Numbered from the stretch's first letter, positions 21,376 through 33,835 are shown. The stretch is 64,000 nt of DNA from Arion vulgaris (GCA_020796225.1 CM036768.1:42947896-43011895), one strand, 5' to 3'. The notes: a model not told the origin generated them from the letters alone. Numbers and translations: made by a program.

Positions 21376-21416
21376 ACGATATCAGAGAAGTTCAGGATCT
21401 GTTAAGACAAAAATAA
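21376..21416 (+). CDS. Possible short terminal exon
   Basis: It follows a strong acceptor ('gtttctcctgtag') and reads 'DIREVQDLLRQK' to a stop at 21,414-21,416. Alternatively it splices at GATCT|GTTAAG (21,400) in another frame and joins the exon at 23,299 in phase. Unidentified; evidence is only the acceptor and open frame. Confidence 0.25.
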
Positions 21417-21476
21417 ATAAGAAAGAATTAATTTCTTGCTTGCTTATTCCTCTCTGCTCCTCATGGAGCGTATGAT

Positions 21477-23298
21477 CTCAACAGTTGCCCACCACTCTTC
21501 TATGTCTCAACAGTTGCCCACCACTCTTCCATGTTTCAACAGTTGTTCACCACTCTTCTATGTTTCAACAGTTGTCCACCACTCTTCTATGTCTCAACAG
21601 TTGTCCACCACTCTTCTATGTTTCAACAGTTGTCCACCACTCTTCTATGTTTCAACAGTTGTCCATCACTCTTCTATGTTTCAACAGTTGTTCACCACTC
21701 TTCTATGTCTCAACAGTTGTTCACCCCCTCTTCTATGTTTCAACAGTTGTCCACCACTCTTCTATGTTTCAACAGTTGTCCACCACTCTTCTATGTCTCA
21801 ACAGTTGCCCACCACTCTTCCATGTTTCAACAGTTGTTCACCACTCTTCTATGTTTCAACAGTTGTCCACCACTCTTCTATGTCTCAACAGTTGTCCACC
21901 ACTCTTCTATGTTTCAACAGTTGTCCACCACTCTTCTATGTTTCAACAGTTGTCCACCACTCTTCCATGTTTCAACAGTTGTTCACCACTCTTCTATGTT
22001 TCAACAGTTGTCCACCACTCTTCTATGTCTCAACAGTTGTCCACCACTCTTCTATGTTTCAACAGTTGTCCACCACTCTTCTATGTTTCAACAGTTGTCC
22101 ACCACTCTTCTATGTTTCAACAGTTGTTCACCACTCTTCTATGTCTCAACAGTTGTTCACCTCTTCTATGTTTCAACAGTTGTCCACCACTCTTCTATGT
22201 TTCAACAGTTGTCCACCACTCTTCTATGTCTCAACAGTTGCCCACCACTCTTCCATGTTTCAACAGTTGTTCACCACTCTTCTATGTTTCAACAGTTGTC
22301 CACCACTCTTCTATGTCTCAACAGTTGTCCACCACTCTTCTATGTTTCAACAGTTGTCCACCACTCTTCTATGTTTCAACAGTTGTCCACCACTCTTCTA
22401 TGTTTCAACAGTTGTTCACCACTCTTCTATGTCTCAACAGTTGTTCACCACTCTTCTATGTTTCAACAGTTGTCCACCCTCTTCTATGTTTCAACAGTTG
22501 TCACTTCTTTCTATGTTCAACAGTTGCCACCACTTCTATGTTTCAACAGTTGTCCACCACTCTTCTATGTTTCAACAGTTTTTCCCCCACTCTTCTATGT
22601 TTCAACAGTTGTCCACCACTCTTCTATGTTTCAACAGTTGTTCACCACTCTTCTATGTTTCAACAGTTGTTCACCACTCTTCTATGTTTCAACAGTTGTC
22701 CACCACTCTTCTATGTTTAAACAGTTGTCCACCACTTTCTTGTTTCAACAGTTGTCACCACCTTCTATGTTTCAACAGTTGTTCACCACTCTTCTATGTC
22801 TCAACAGTTGTCCACCACTCTTCTATGTTTCAACAGTTGTCCACCATTCTTCTATGTTTCAACAGTTGTCCACCACTCTTCTATGTTTCAACAGTTGTCC
22901 ACCACTCTTCTATGTTTCAACAGTTGTTCACACTCTTCTATGTTTCAACAGTTGTCCACCACTCTTCTATGTTTCAACAGTTGTCCACCATTCTTCTATG
23001 TTTCAACAGTTGTCCACCACTCTTCTATGTTTCAACAGTTGTTCACCACTCTTCTATGTTTCAACAGTTGCCACCACTCTTCTATGTTTCAACAGTTGTC
23101 CCCCACTCTTCTATGTTTCAACAGTTGTCCACCACTCTTCTATGTTTCAACAGTTGTTCACCACTCTTCTATGTTTCAACAGTTGTCCACCATTCTTCTA
23201 TGTTTCAACAGTTGCCCACCACTCTTCTATGTTTCAACAGTTGTCCACCACTCTTCTATGTTTCAACAGTTGTCCACCACTCTTCTATGTTTCAACAG
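21477..23298 (+). repeat. 29-bp minisatellite; units carry a 3' splice site (about 62 copies)
   Basis: The unit reads 'ttgtccaccactcttctatg' then 'tttcaacag'. Its end 'tctatgtttcaacag' is the acceptor of the exon at 23,299 and its start 'ttgttcacc' matches that exon's first nine bases. Longer-range copies of unit order occur: the 'cttccatg' variant recurs near 21,520, 21,810 and 22,250. Open frames of over 600 codons are repeat artefacts. Confidence 0.93.
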
Positions 23299-23465
23299 TT
23301 GTTCACCCCTCATCTCAAAAATCATCGCCGAAGAGCACCATAAAGCAAAGTGCCAGACAGAACACTCAAAACACAAGGATGATGGATATTACCAACTGTC
23401 CACCAGATTATTATACTTCGCCTCCGGATGGGTCACAGCAGAATGAGACACCACCTATACACTAG
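23299..23465 (+). CDS. Terminal exon of an unidentified gene (gene Y)
   Basis: The exon starts at the last 'tttcaacag' of the 29-bp array and runs to TAG at 23,463-23,465. The frame gives 'VHPSSQKSSPKSTIKQSARQ' and later 'NCPPDYYTSPPDGSQQN', ending 'ETPPIH'. It is polar, Ser/Pro/Gln rich and has a PPDYY motif, like a disordered C-terminal tail. It begins in phase 1 (TT completes the split codon). No domain was recognised. The upstream exons were not found with confidence. Duplication of its acceptor in 62 copies supports it being a real junction. Confidence 0.5.
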
Positions 23466-23689
23466 ATTCAAGATATGCACCAACGATCTGTGTCACTTTC
23501 ACTTTGCAAGTATGACAACATAGCATGTCCTACAGAACTGTCCCCAGTATGCAGGCCTGATAAGAAAGAGGTGGCTCACTTACAACAGCGTCCATAGTGT
23601 GCTGGCAGAATCAAATTCTCAATCTAGCGAGAACGCAGAAGAAGAAATTGCTGTATTTGTTTCAACAATGTTTCTTTTTCTTGATGTTG

Positions 23690-23933
23690 CTTTTAGAGTT
23701 GTGTTTCTTAATAATAGAAGAAGGAGTCAAGAGAAGAACAACTAATCATAGCAACAACTCTCCATACAGCACAGCAAATCCTAAATAAAAATAAAGAAAT
23801 TTTGCTGAACAGATGGGGCATAGGAGACACTGGAAGAACGGTTTACAGACACATGGCCAACCCAAACCCTAATTACAACATCAACAACCTTATAGGGAGA
23901 GATCACACCACAATTTTTCGTCTCCGAACCCAA
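23690..23933 (+). mobile_element. Jockey/I-like LINE tail fragment
   Basis: The frame reads 'LLNRWGIGDTGRTVYRHM', 'NPNPNYNINNL' and 'IFRLRTQHI', the region after the RNase H domain in RNase H-bearing LINEs. It is cut off at 23,933 by the tail of a minus-strand LINE. Confidence 0.65.
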
Positions 23934-24230
23934 CATATCATCATCATCATCAGACGCCGTACCGTCTGGCGCAGACATCTCAGATGTTGACGCTCTTCTG
24001 TGCCATGAAGTCAGGCTGTCTAATATTTTCTCTCTCTGTCTTCTTCTGTCTCTTCTCCCTTCAATTTTACCGGTTGTCACAATGTGCTCTAAACCTCCCT
24101 TTCTCATCACATGTCCTGAAAATGATGACTGCCTCTTTCTTATATTGACAATAAGTTTTCTCTGTATCTTGGCTTCATTCAACACCTCCACATTAGTCAG
24201 TCCATGGGATTCTCATCATTCTTTTATAGA
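23934..24230 (-). mobile_element. RTE-like LINE 3' end with TGA-repeat tail
   Basis: The minus frame reads 'RQSSFSGHVMRKGGLEHIVT', 'GRRDRRRQREKILDSLTSWH' and ends in a (GAT)n tail at 23,935-23,955. It is inserted head-to-head against the plus-strand LINE tail, so it is the younger of the two. Related to the scrap at 1,190-1,480. Confidence 0.7.
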
Positions 24231-24382
24231 ACCACATCTCTGTGGCACTCAGAGATTTTTCTATCTGGTTGTTTTATTGTCCATGAATCGTGTCAGTATA
24301 TCAGTATTGGTTCTATGTAGCACTGTATTACTTCATTCTCATATCAATTGACAATGACATTGCATATAATACTTCGCATTTT

Positions 24383-24505
24383 CTGGATTCGAACCACTTC
24401 CCTAGTCCTTACGACACCAATCGCCTAGCCTAGCAATAAGAGCGTCTTTACGAACACAACCAATGAGCCATTCTAAAAAATGATTCATGGGGAGTGTCTT
24501 TCTCA
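24383..24505 (-). repeat. tRNA-like repeat, copy 1
   Basis: On the minus strand it contains 'gtggttcgaatccag', a good polymerase III B box, and 'aggctaggcgattggtgtcg' ahead of it as a possible A box. A downstream part 'ttagaatggctcattggttg' is shared with copy 2. Probably a tRNA-derived SINE; no intact tRNA fold was checked. Confidence 0.55.
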
Positions 24506-24684
24506 AACGCTACGTTACAGCCAGACACAGGACAATCAAGTAAGGTTCGATCGAACAGTGTTTGCATAAACACATGCTATAAGCTTATTGTGCTTGTATA
24601 TATTAGAGACGAGACAATATCATACATACACAAATGTATACACATATAACAAACATGCATACATCATTCAAAGTAGGTTCAAAT

Positions 24685-25055
24685 TAATTATAAGATGAGC
24701 ACAAGGAGTTTTTATCAAGAACACCAGAGGAAACGCAGAGTAACGAATATGATCAACAAATAAACAGTGTACAGGTATTAAGAGCTTCCGAAAAACAAAT
24801 AGACAAACACAGGATTCGAACCACTTACCCTAGTCCTTGACACCAGTCGCTAGCCTAAAAATACGAGCGTCTTTCAACACAACCAATGAGCCATTCTAAA
24901 AATATGACTCACGGAGTGTCTTCTCAAACGCTACCTATTTGTTTTTTCGGACGCTCTTAATACCTTTACCCTGTTTATTTGTTGATCATATTCGTTACTT
25001 CCTTGCTTCCTCTGGGGTTCTTGCAAAAAAACTCCTTGTGCTCATTTTATGGAAT
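24685..25055. repeat. Inverted repeat with ~110-bp arms enclosing a tRNA-like repeat
   Basis: The left arm (24,685-24,800, with 'aacgaatatgatcaacaaat' and 'gtattaagagcttccgaaaa') is the reverse complement of the right arm (24,938-25,055, with 'atttgttgatcatattcgtt'), with a few mismatches and short indels. The loop (24,805-24,938) is a second copy of the tRNA-like repeat. It could be a MITE or foldback element. Confidence 0.75.
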
Positions 25056-25089
25056 TATTCTACTTTTTATTTTCAATCTGCATCTGTCA

Positions 25090-25560
25090 TCTGATGTTAC
25101 TAGGACTCCATGGAATTTATCTGATGTTACTAGGACTCCATGGAATTTATCTGATGTTACTAGGACTCCATGGAATTTATCTGATGTTACTAGGACTCCA
25201 TGGAATTTATCTGATGTTACTAGGACTCCATGGAATTTATCTGATATTACTAGGACTCCATGGAATTTATCTGATGTTACTAGGACTCCATGGAATTTAT
25301 CTGATGTTACTAGGACTCCATGGAATTTATCTGATATTACTAGGACTTCATGGAATTTATCTGATGTTACTAGAACTCCAGGGAATTTATCTGATGTTAC
25401 TAGAACTCCATGGAATTTATCTGATATTCCAGGACTCCAGGAATTTATCTGATATTACCAGGACTCAGGAATTTATCTGATATTACTAGGACTCCATGGA
25501 ATTTATCTGATGTTACTAGGACTCCATGGAATTTATCTGATGTTACTAGGACTCTAAGAA
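25090..25560. repeat. 30-bp minisatellite (about 16 units)
   Basis: Units read 'ctgatgttactaggactcca' plus 'tggaatttat'. A 30-bp period keeps two plus frames open (10-residue repeats), which are not taken as genes. Confidence 0.93.
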
Positions 25561-25564
25561 ATTT

Positions 25565-25980
25565 AAATGGATATATCCAATTAAGCAGAACATAATTAAA
25601 CCATAACACACTTGGGGCGGGGGCGGGGGCTACTGTGTGCACATATCATGCAACCGTTCACTATCACTTCTTCATATGTCAAGGTCACTAGATGATGTCA
25701 GGAAAATCCTTCTTCTCAAGGCCAGATAAATGGAACACATTATACGGAATAAAAGGACAACTTATAAACATATGCAGATATCACTATGTAAGATTGGAGC
25801 GAAGGATAAGAGCTCAAGTGTCACTGAATCATTAAAGGGGGAAAACCGCAGCACTTACGTCGGTTTGTCACATTCCCCTGTAACATATGAAAGTTAATCT
25901 CAAGTGGACATTTCTTTCAATTATTCTTCGTGACACTTGTATTCCAGTGTTGTTAGATTGAAACAAATAAATCCATTTTT
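25565..25980. other. Unique spacer, no gene recognised
   Basis: It contains a short G-rich 'ggggcgggggcgggggc' run at about 25,613. On the minus strand there is a 19-bp acceptor-to-donor interval near 25,870 that I could not place in a frame. Confidence 0.4.
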
Positions 25981-25984
25981 AAAA

Positions 25985-28365
25985 ACAACAGCACAGAGAT
26001 GCGAAAACAACAGCACAGAGATGTGAAAACAACAGCACAGAGATGTGAAAACAACAGCACAGAGAAGTGAAAACAACAGCACAGAGAAGTGAAACAACAG
26101 CACAGAAGTGAAAACAACAGCACAGAGAAGTGAAAACACAGCACAGAAGTGAAACAACAGCACAGAGAAGTGAAAACAACAGCACAGAGAAGTGAAAACA
26201 ACAGCACAGAGAAGTGAAAACAACAGCACAGAGAAGGAAACAACAGACAGAGATGCGAAAACAACATCACAGAGATGCGAAAACAACAGCACAGAGAAGT
26301 GAAAACAACATCACAGAGATGCGAAAACAACAACACAGAGAAGTGAAAACAACATCACAGAGAAGTGAAAACAACATCACAGAGAAGTGAAAACAACAGC
26401 ACAGAGAAGTGAAAACAACAGCACAGAGAAGTGAAAACAACATCACAGAGAAGTGAAACAACATCACAGAGAAGCGAAACAACAGCACAGAGAGTGAAAC
26501 AACAGCACAGAGAAGTGAAAACAACATCACAGAGATGCGAAAACAACAGCACAGAGAAGTGAAAACAACAGCACAGAGATGTGAAACAACAACACAGAGA
26601 GTGAAAAACAGCACAGAGAAGTGAAAACAACAACACAGAGAAGTGAAAACAACAGCACAGAGAAGTGAAAACAACAGCACAGAGATGCGAAAACAACAGC
26701 ACAGAGATGCGAAAACAACAGCACAGAGAAGCGAAAACAACAACACAGAGAGTGAAAACAACAGCACAGAGATGCAAAACAACAGCACAGAGATGGAAAC
26801 AACAACACAGAGAAGTGAAAACAACATCACAGAGATGCGAAACAACAGACAGAGAAGGAAAACAACAGCACAGAGATGCGAAAACAACGCAAGAGAAGTG
26901 AAAACAACAGCACAGAGATGTGAAAACAACAACACAGAGAAGTGAAAACAACAGCACAGAGAAGTGAAAACAACATCACAGAGATGCGAAAACAACAGCA
27001 CAGAGATGCAGAAACAACAGCACAGAGAAGGAAACAACAACACAGAGAGTGAAACAACAGCACAGAGATGCGAAAACAACAGCACAGAGATGCGAAACAA
27101 CAACACAGAAGTGAAAACAACATAACGAGGATGCGAAAACAACAACACAGAGATGTGAAAACAACAACACAGAGATGTGAAAACAACAACACAGAGAAGT
27201 GAAAACAACATCACAGAGATGCGAAAACAACAGCACAGAGATGCGAAAACAACAACACAGAGAAGTGAAAACAACAACACAGAGAAGTGAAAACAACAAC
27301 ACAGAGATGCGAAACAACAACACGAGAAGTGAAACAACAACACAGGAAGTGAAAACAACAACACAGGATGCAAAACAACAACACGAGAAGTGAAAACAAC
27401 AACACAGAGAAGTGAAACAACAACACAGAGATGCGAAACAACAGCACAGAGATGCGAAAACAACAGCTGAGAAGTGAAACAACATCACGAGAAGTGAAAA
27501 CAACAACACAGAGAAGTGAAACAGCAGCAGAGAAGTGAAACAACAACACGAGAAGTGAAACAACAACACAGAGAAGTGAAACAACATCACGAGATGCGAA
27601 AACAACAGCACAGAGATGCGAAAACAACAGCGCAGAAGCGAAACAACAACACGAGAAGTGAAACAACAACACAGGAAGTGAAAACACACGGAGAAGTGAA
27701 AAGCAACAACACGGAAGTGAAAACAAGCATCACAGGATGCGAAACAACAGCACAGGATGCGAAACAACAGCACAGAGAAGCGAAAACAACAACACAGAGA
27801 AGTGAAAACAACAACACAGAGAAGTGAAAACAACAGCACAGAGAAGCGAAAACAACAACACAGAGAAGTGAAAACAACAACACAGAGAAGTGAAAACAAC
27901 ATCACAGAGATGCGAACAACAGCAGCAGAGAAGTGAAACAGCAACACAGGAAGTGAAAACAACAACACGAGAATGAAACAACAGCACAGAGATGCGAAAC
28001 ACATCACAGAGAGTGAAACAACAGCACGGAAGTGAAAACAACAGCACAGAGAAGTGAAACAACATCACGAGAAGCGAAACAACAGCACAGAGAAGTGAAA
28101 ACAACAGCACAGAGAAGTGAAAACAACAACACAGAGAAGCGAAAACAACATCACAGAGAAGTGAAAACAACAACACAGAAGTGAAACACAACACAGGATG
28201 TGAAACAACATCAGAGAAGTGAAAACAACAGCACAGAGATGTGAAAACAACAGCACAGAGATGTGAAAACAACAACACAGAGAAGTGAAAACAACATCAC
28301 AGAGATGTGAAAACAACAACACATAGAAGCGAAAACAACAACACAGAGAAGCGAAAACAAAGTAA
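25985..28365. repeat. 22-bp minisatellite, A-rich and T-poor (about 105 units)
   Basis: Units read 'aaaacaacagcacagagaag' plus 'tg', with variants 'atcacagag', 'aacacagag' and 'gatgcg'. The plus strand carries about one T per unit. Long minus-strand frames (LLFSLLCAVVF-type repeats) arise from the period and are not genes. Confidence 0.95.
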
Positions 28366-28479
28366 TATTATGTTACAAATGAAATTTAACACTAAAGAAT
28401 ATGAGTATTATTAACACTGTTCAACAATAAATAATCATAGACTCATGGAACTATATAGCATTTCAATAAAACATACTTA

Positions 28480-28670
28480 CAATGTCATATCAAACCGTGG
28501 TCTCACCGCTTGCTGCTATGTATCAAACTGTGGTCTCTCCGGTTGCTGCTATTTGTCAAACCGTGATCTCTCTCCAGTTGCTTTTATGTGTCAGACCGTG
28601 GTCTCTCTGTCCGGCTACTGCTATGTATCAAACTGTGGTCTCTCCCTGGTTGCTGCTTTGTGTGAAACAA
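28480..28670. repeat. ~40-bp tandem repeat (about 5 units)
   Basis: Units contain 'tatcaaac.gtggtctctcc' and 'ggttgctgctatgtg'. Confidence 0.8.
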
Positions 28671-28769
28671 ATGTACCAGTAATTATATATATTACCGTTT
28701 GACATTTGTAATATTAGCCTATTCAACAGAATTTCCGATTTTCGGATATTACACGGAACACAGCCTCAG

Positions 28770-29365
28770 TCGGAGTCCACGCATGGGATTGAGTCGGAGG
28801 CCACGAATGGGATTGAGTTGGAGGTCATGCATAGGATTGAGTTAGAGGCCACGCATGGGATTGAGTTGGAGGTCATGCATAGGATTGAGTTGGAGGTCAT
28901 GCATAGGATTGAGTTAGAGGCCACGCATGGGATTGAGTTGGAGGCCACGCATGGGATTGAGTTGGAGGCCACGCATGGGATTGAGTTGGAGGCCATGCAT
29001 AGGATTGAGTTGGAGGCCACGCATGGGATTGAGTTGGAGGCCACGCATGGGATTGAGTTAGAGGCCACGCATGGGATTGAGTTAGAGCCACGCATAGGAT
29101 TGAGTTAGAGGCCGCATAGATTGAGTTAGAGGCCACGCATAGGGGTTGAGTTAGAGGCCACGCATGGGATTGAGTTGGAGGTCATGCATAGGATTGAGTT
29201 AGAGGCCACGCATAGGATTGAGTTAGAGGCCACGCATGGGATTGAGTTAGAGGCCACGCATAGGATTGAGTTAGAGGCCACGCATAGGATTGAGTTAGAG
29301 GCCACGCATGGATTGATTAGAGGGCCGCTGGGGTTGAGTTGGAGGTCATTTGGATTGAGTTAGAC
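28770..29365. repeat. 24-bp minisatellite (about 24 units)
   Basis: Units are 'ggccacgcatgggattgagt' plus 'tgga', with the variant 'ggtcatgcatagg'. A 24-bp period gives open 8-residue repeats on both strands. Confidence 0.93.
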
Positions 29366-29369
29366 CATT

Positions 29370-32300
29370 TCTACCTACATCGTCGTAATCAATGTTGCTT
29401 TAATGTCCTTGTATCATTGCCATCTTGAACGATCCTACCTCACATCGTCGTAATCAATGTTGCTTTTAAAGTCATTTTATCATTTCCATCTTGAACGATC
29501 CTACCTAATATCGTCGTGTTCAATGTTGCTTTAATGTCCTTTTATCATTGCCATCTTGAACGATCCTACCTCACATCGTCGTGTTCAATTTTGCTTTAAT
29601 GTCCTTTTATCATTGCCATCTTGAACGATCCTCCCTCACATCGTCGTGTTCAATGTTGCTGTAATGTCCTTTTATCATTGCCATCTTGAACGATCCTACC
29701 TCACATCGTCGTATTCAATGTTGCTTTAATGTCCTTTTATCATTGCCATCTTGAACGATCCTACCACATCGTTGTAATCAATGTTGCTTTAATGTCCTTG
29801 TATCATTGCCATCTTGAACGATCCTACCTCACATCGTCGTAATCAATGTTGCTTTAATGTCCTTTTATCATTGTCATCTTGAACGATCCTACCTCACATC
29901 ATCGTGTTCAATGTTGCTTTAATGTCCTTTTTTCATTGCCATCTTGAACGATCCTACCTCACATCGTCGTAATCAATGTTGCTTTAATGTCCTTGTATCA
30001 TTGCCATCTTGAACGATCCTACCTCACATCGTCGTAATCAATGTTGCTTTAATGTCCTTGTATCATTGCCATCTTGAACGATCCTACCTCACATCATCGT
30101 GTTCAATGTTGCTTTAATGTCCTTTTATCATTGCCATCTTGAACGATCCTACCTCCCATCGTCGTGTTCAATGTTGCTTTAATGTCCTTTTATCATTGCC
30201 ATCTTGAACGATCCTTCCTCCCCATCGTCGTGTTCAATGTTGCTTTAATGTCCTTTTATCATTGCCATCTTGAACGATCCTACCTCACATCGTCGTAATC
30301 AATGTTGCTTTAATGTCTTTTTATCATTGTCATCTTGAACGATCCTACCTCACATCGTCGTGTTCAATGTTGCTTTAATGTCCTATTATCATTGCCATCT
30401 TGAACGATCCTACCTCACATCGTCGTGTTCAATGTTGCTTTAATGTCCTTTTATCATTGTCATCTTGAACGATCCTACATCACATCGTCGTAATCAATGT
30501 TGCTTTAATGTCCTTGTATCATTGCCATCTTGAACGATCATATCTCACATCGTCGTGTTCAATGTTGCTTTAATGTCCTTTTTTCATTGCCATCTTGAAC
30601 GATCCTACCTCACATCGTCGTGTTCAATGTTGCTTTAATGTCCTTTTATCATTGCCATCTTGAACGATCCTTCCTCACATCGTCGTGTTCAATGTTGCTT
30701 TAATGTCCTTTTATCATTGCCATCTTGAACGATCCTACCTACATCGTCGTAATCAATGTTGCTTTAATGTCTTTTATCATTGTCATCTTGAACGATCCTA
30801 CCACACGTCGTGTTCAATGTTGCTTTAATGTCCATTATCATTGCCATCTTGAACGATCCTACCTTTACATCGTCGTGTTCAATGTTGCTTTAATGTCCTT
30901 TATCATTGTCATCTTGAACGATCCTCACTCACATCGTCGTAATCAATGTTGCTTTAATGTCCTTGTATCATTGCCATCTTGAACGATCCTACCTCACATC
31001 ATCGTGTTCAATGTTGCTTTAATGTCCTTTTATCATTGCCATCTTGAACGATCCTACCTCAATCGTCGTAATCAATGTTGCTTTAATGTCCTTATCATTG
31101 CCATCTTGAACGATCCTACCTACATCGTCGTGTTCAATGTTGCTTTAATGTCCTTTTATCATTGCCATCTTGAACGATCCTACCTCACATCGTCGTAATC
31201 AATGTTGCTTTAATGTCCTTTTATCATTGCCATCTTGAACGATCCTACCTCACATCATCGTGTTCAATGTTGCTTTAATGTCCTTTTATCATTGCCATCT
31301 TGAACGATCCTACCTCACATCGTCGTAATCAATGTTGCTTTAATGTCCTTGTATCATTGCCATCTTGAACGATCCTACCTCACATCGTCGTAATCAATGT
31401 TGCTTTAATGTCCTTTTATCATTGTCATCTTGAACGATCCTACCTCACATCATCGTGTTCAATGTTGCTTTAATGTCCTTTTATCATTGTCATCTTGAAC
31501 GATCCACCTTACATCGTCGTAATCAATGTTGCTTTAATGTCCTTGTATCATTGCCATCTTGAACGATCCTACCTCACATCGTCGTAATCAATGTTGCTTT
31601 AATGTCCTTTATCATTGTCATCTTGAACGATCCTACCTCACATCGTCGTGTTCAATGTTGCTTAATGTCCTTTATCATTGCCATCTTGAACGATCCTACT
31701 CACATCGTCATAATCAATGTTGCTTTAATGTCCCTTGTATCATTGCCATCTTGAACGATCCTACCTCATCGTCGTAATCAATGTTGCTTTAATGTCCTTG
31801 TATCATTGCCATCTTGAACGATCCTACCTCACATCGTCGTAATCAATGTTGCTTTAATGTCCTTGTATCATTGCCATCTTGAACGATCCTACCTCACATC
31901 ATCGTGTTCAATGTTGCTTTTAAAGTCCTTTTATCATTGCCATCTTGAACGATCCTACTCACATCGTCGTAATCAATGTTGCTTTAATGTCCTTGTATCA
32001 TTGCCATCTTGAACGATCCTACCTCACATCGTCGTAATCAATGTTGCTTTAATGTCATTTTATCATTTCCATCTTGAACGATCCTACCTAATATCGTCGT
32101 GTTCAATGTTGCTTTAATGTCCTTTTATCATTGCCATCTTGAACGATCCTACCTAACATCGTCGTGTTCAATGTTGCTTTAATGTCCTTTTATCATTGCC
32201 ATCTTGAACGATCCTACCTCACATCGTCGTGTTCAATGTTGCTGTAATGTCCTTTTATCATTGCCATCTTGAACGATCCTACCTAACATCGTCGTATTCA

Positions 32301-33835
32301 ATGTTGCTTTAATGTCCTTTATCATTACCATCTTGAACGATCCTACCACATCGTTGTAATCAATGTTGCTTTAATGTCCTTGTATCATTGCCATCTTGAA
32401 CGATCCTACCTCACATCGTCGTAATCAATGTTGCTTTAATGTCCTTTTATCATTGTCATCTTGAACGATCCTACCCACATCATCGTGTTCAATGTTGCTT
32501 TAATGTCCTTTTATCATTGCCATCTTGAACGATCCTACCCCACATCGTCGTATTCAATGTTGCTTTAATGTCCTTGTATCATTGCCATCTTGAACGATCC
32601 TACCTCACATCGTCGTAATCAATGTTGCTTTAATGTCCTTTTATCATTGCCATCTTGAACGATCCTACCCCACATCGTCGTGTTCAATGTTGCTTTAATG
32701 TCCTTTATCATTGCCATCTTGAACGATCCTACCTCACATCGTCGTAATCAATGTTGCTTTAATGTCCTTGTATCATTGCCATCTTGAACGATCCTACCTC
32801 ACATCGTCGTAATCAATGTTGCTTTAATGTCATTTTATCATTTCCATCTTGAACGATCCTACCTAATATCGTCGTGTTCAATGTTGCTTTAATGTCCTTT
32901 TATCATTGCCATCTTGGGAAAGATCCCCACCTACATCGTCGTGTTCAATGTTGCTTTAATGTCCTTTTTTCATTGCCATCTTGAACGATCCTAAATCACA
33001 TCGTCGTAAGTTCAATGTTGCTTTAATGTCCTTTTTCATTGCCATCTTGAACGATCCACCACATCGTCGTATTCAATGTTGCTTTTAAAGTCCTTTTATT
33101 GCCATCTTGAACGATCCTACCTCACATCGTCGTAATCAATGTTGCTTTAATGTCCTTTTTTCATTGCCATCTTGAACGATCCTACCTCACATCGTCGTGT
33201 TCAATGTTGCTTTAATGTCCTTTTATCATTGTCATCTTGATCGATCCTACCTCACATCGTCGTAATCAATGTTGCTTTAATGTCCTTTATCATTGCCATC
33301 TTGAACGATCCTACCTCACATCGTCGTGTTCAATGTTGCTTTAATGTCCTTTATCATTGTCATCTTGAACGATCCTTCCTCACATCGTCGTGTTCAATGT
33401 TGCTTTAATGTCCTTTTATCATTGCCATCTTGAACGATCCTACCTCACATCGTCGTAATCAATGTTGCTTTAATGTCTTTTTATCATTGTCATCTTGAAC
33501 GATCCTACCTCACATCGTCGTGTTCAATGTTGCTTTAATGTCCTATTATCATTGCCATCTTGAACGATCCTACCTCACATCGTCGTGTTCAATGTTGCTT
33601 TAATGTCCTTTTATCATTGTCATCTTGAACGATCCTACCTCACATCGTCGTGTTCAATGTTGCTTTAATGTCCTTTTATCATTGCCATCTTGAACGATCT
33701 TACCTCACATCGTCGTATTCAATGTTGCTTTAATGTCCTTGTATCATTGCCATCTTGAACGATCCTACCTCACATCGGCGTGTTCAATGTTGCTTTAATG
33801 TCCTTTTATCATTGCCATCTTGAACGATCCTACCT
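29370..33835. repeat. 65-bp satellite-like array (about 69 units)
   Basis: Units contain 'caatgttgctttaatgtcct', 'tatcattgccatcttgaacg' and 'atcctacctcacatcgtcgt'. Two main unit types differ at 'gtaatcaatg' versus 'gtgttcaatg'. Rare variants recur at fixed offsets, showing block duplications inside the array. It is the largest single repeat in the window. Confidence 0.96.

Noticed and set aside
21436..23298. Open frames of over 600 codons rich in FNSCPPLFYVSTVVHHSS
   Set aside because: They are products of the 29-bp array, open in all plus frames. Only the non-repetitive end after 23,299 looks like protein.
25845..25875. Minus-strand 19-bp interval between a good acceptor and GTAAGT, considered as the missing M13 exon
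   Set aside because: In the phase required after the 36,123-36,196 exon it contains a stop, and it is too short.
25985..28365. Minus-strand frames of up to 398 codons resembling hydrophobic membrane proteins
   Set aside because: They come from the 22-bp array. Apparent transmembrane character follows from the T-rich minus strand.
25985..33835. CRISPR-like arrangement of regular repeats
   Set aside because: Units are directly contiguous with no unique spacers and the genome is eukaryotic.
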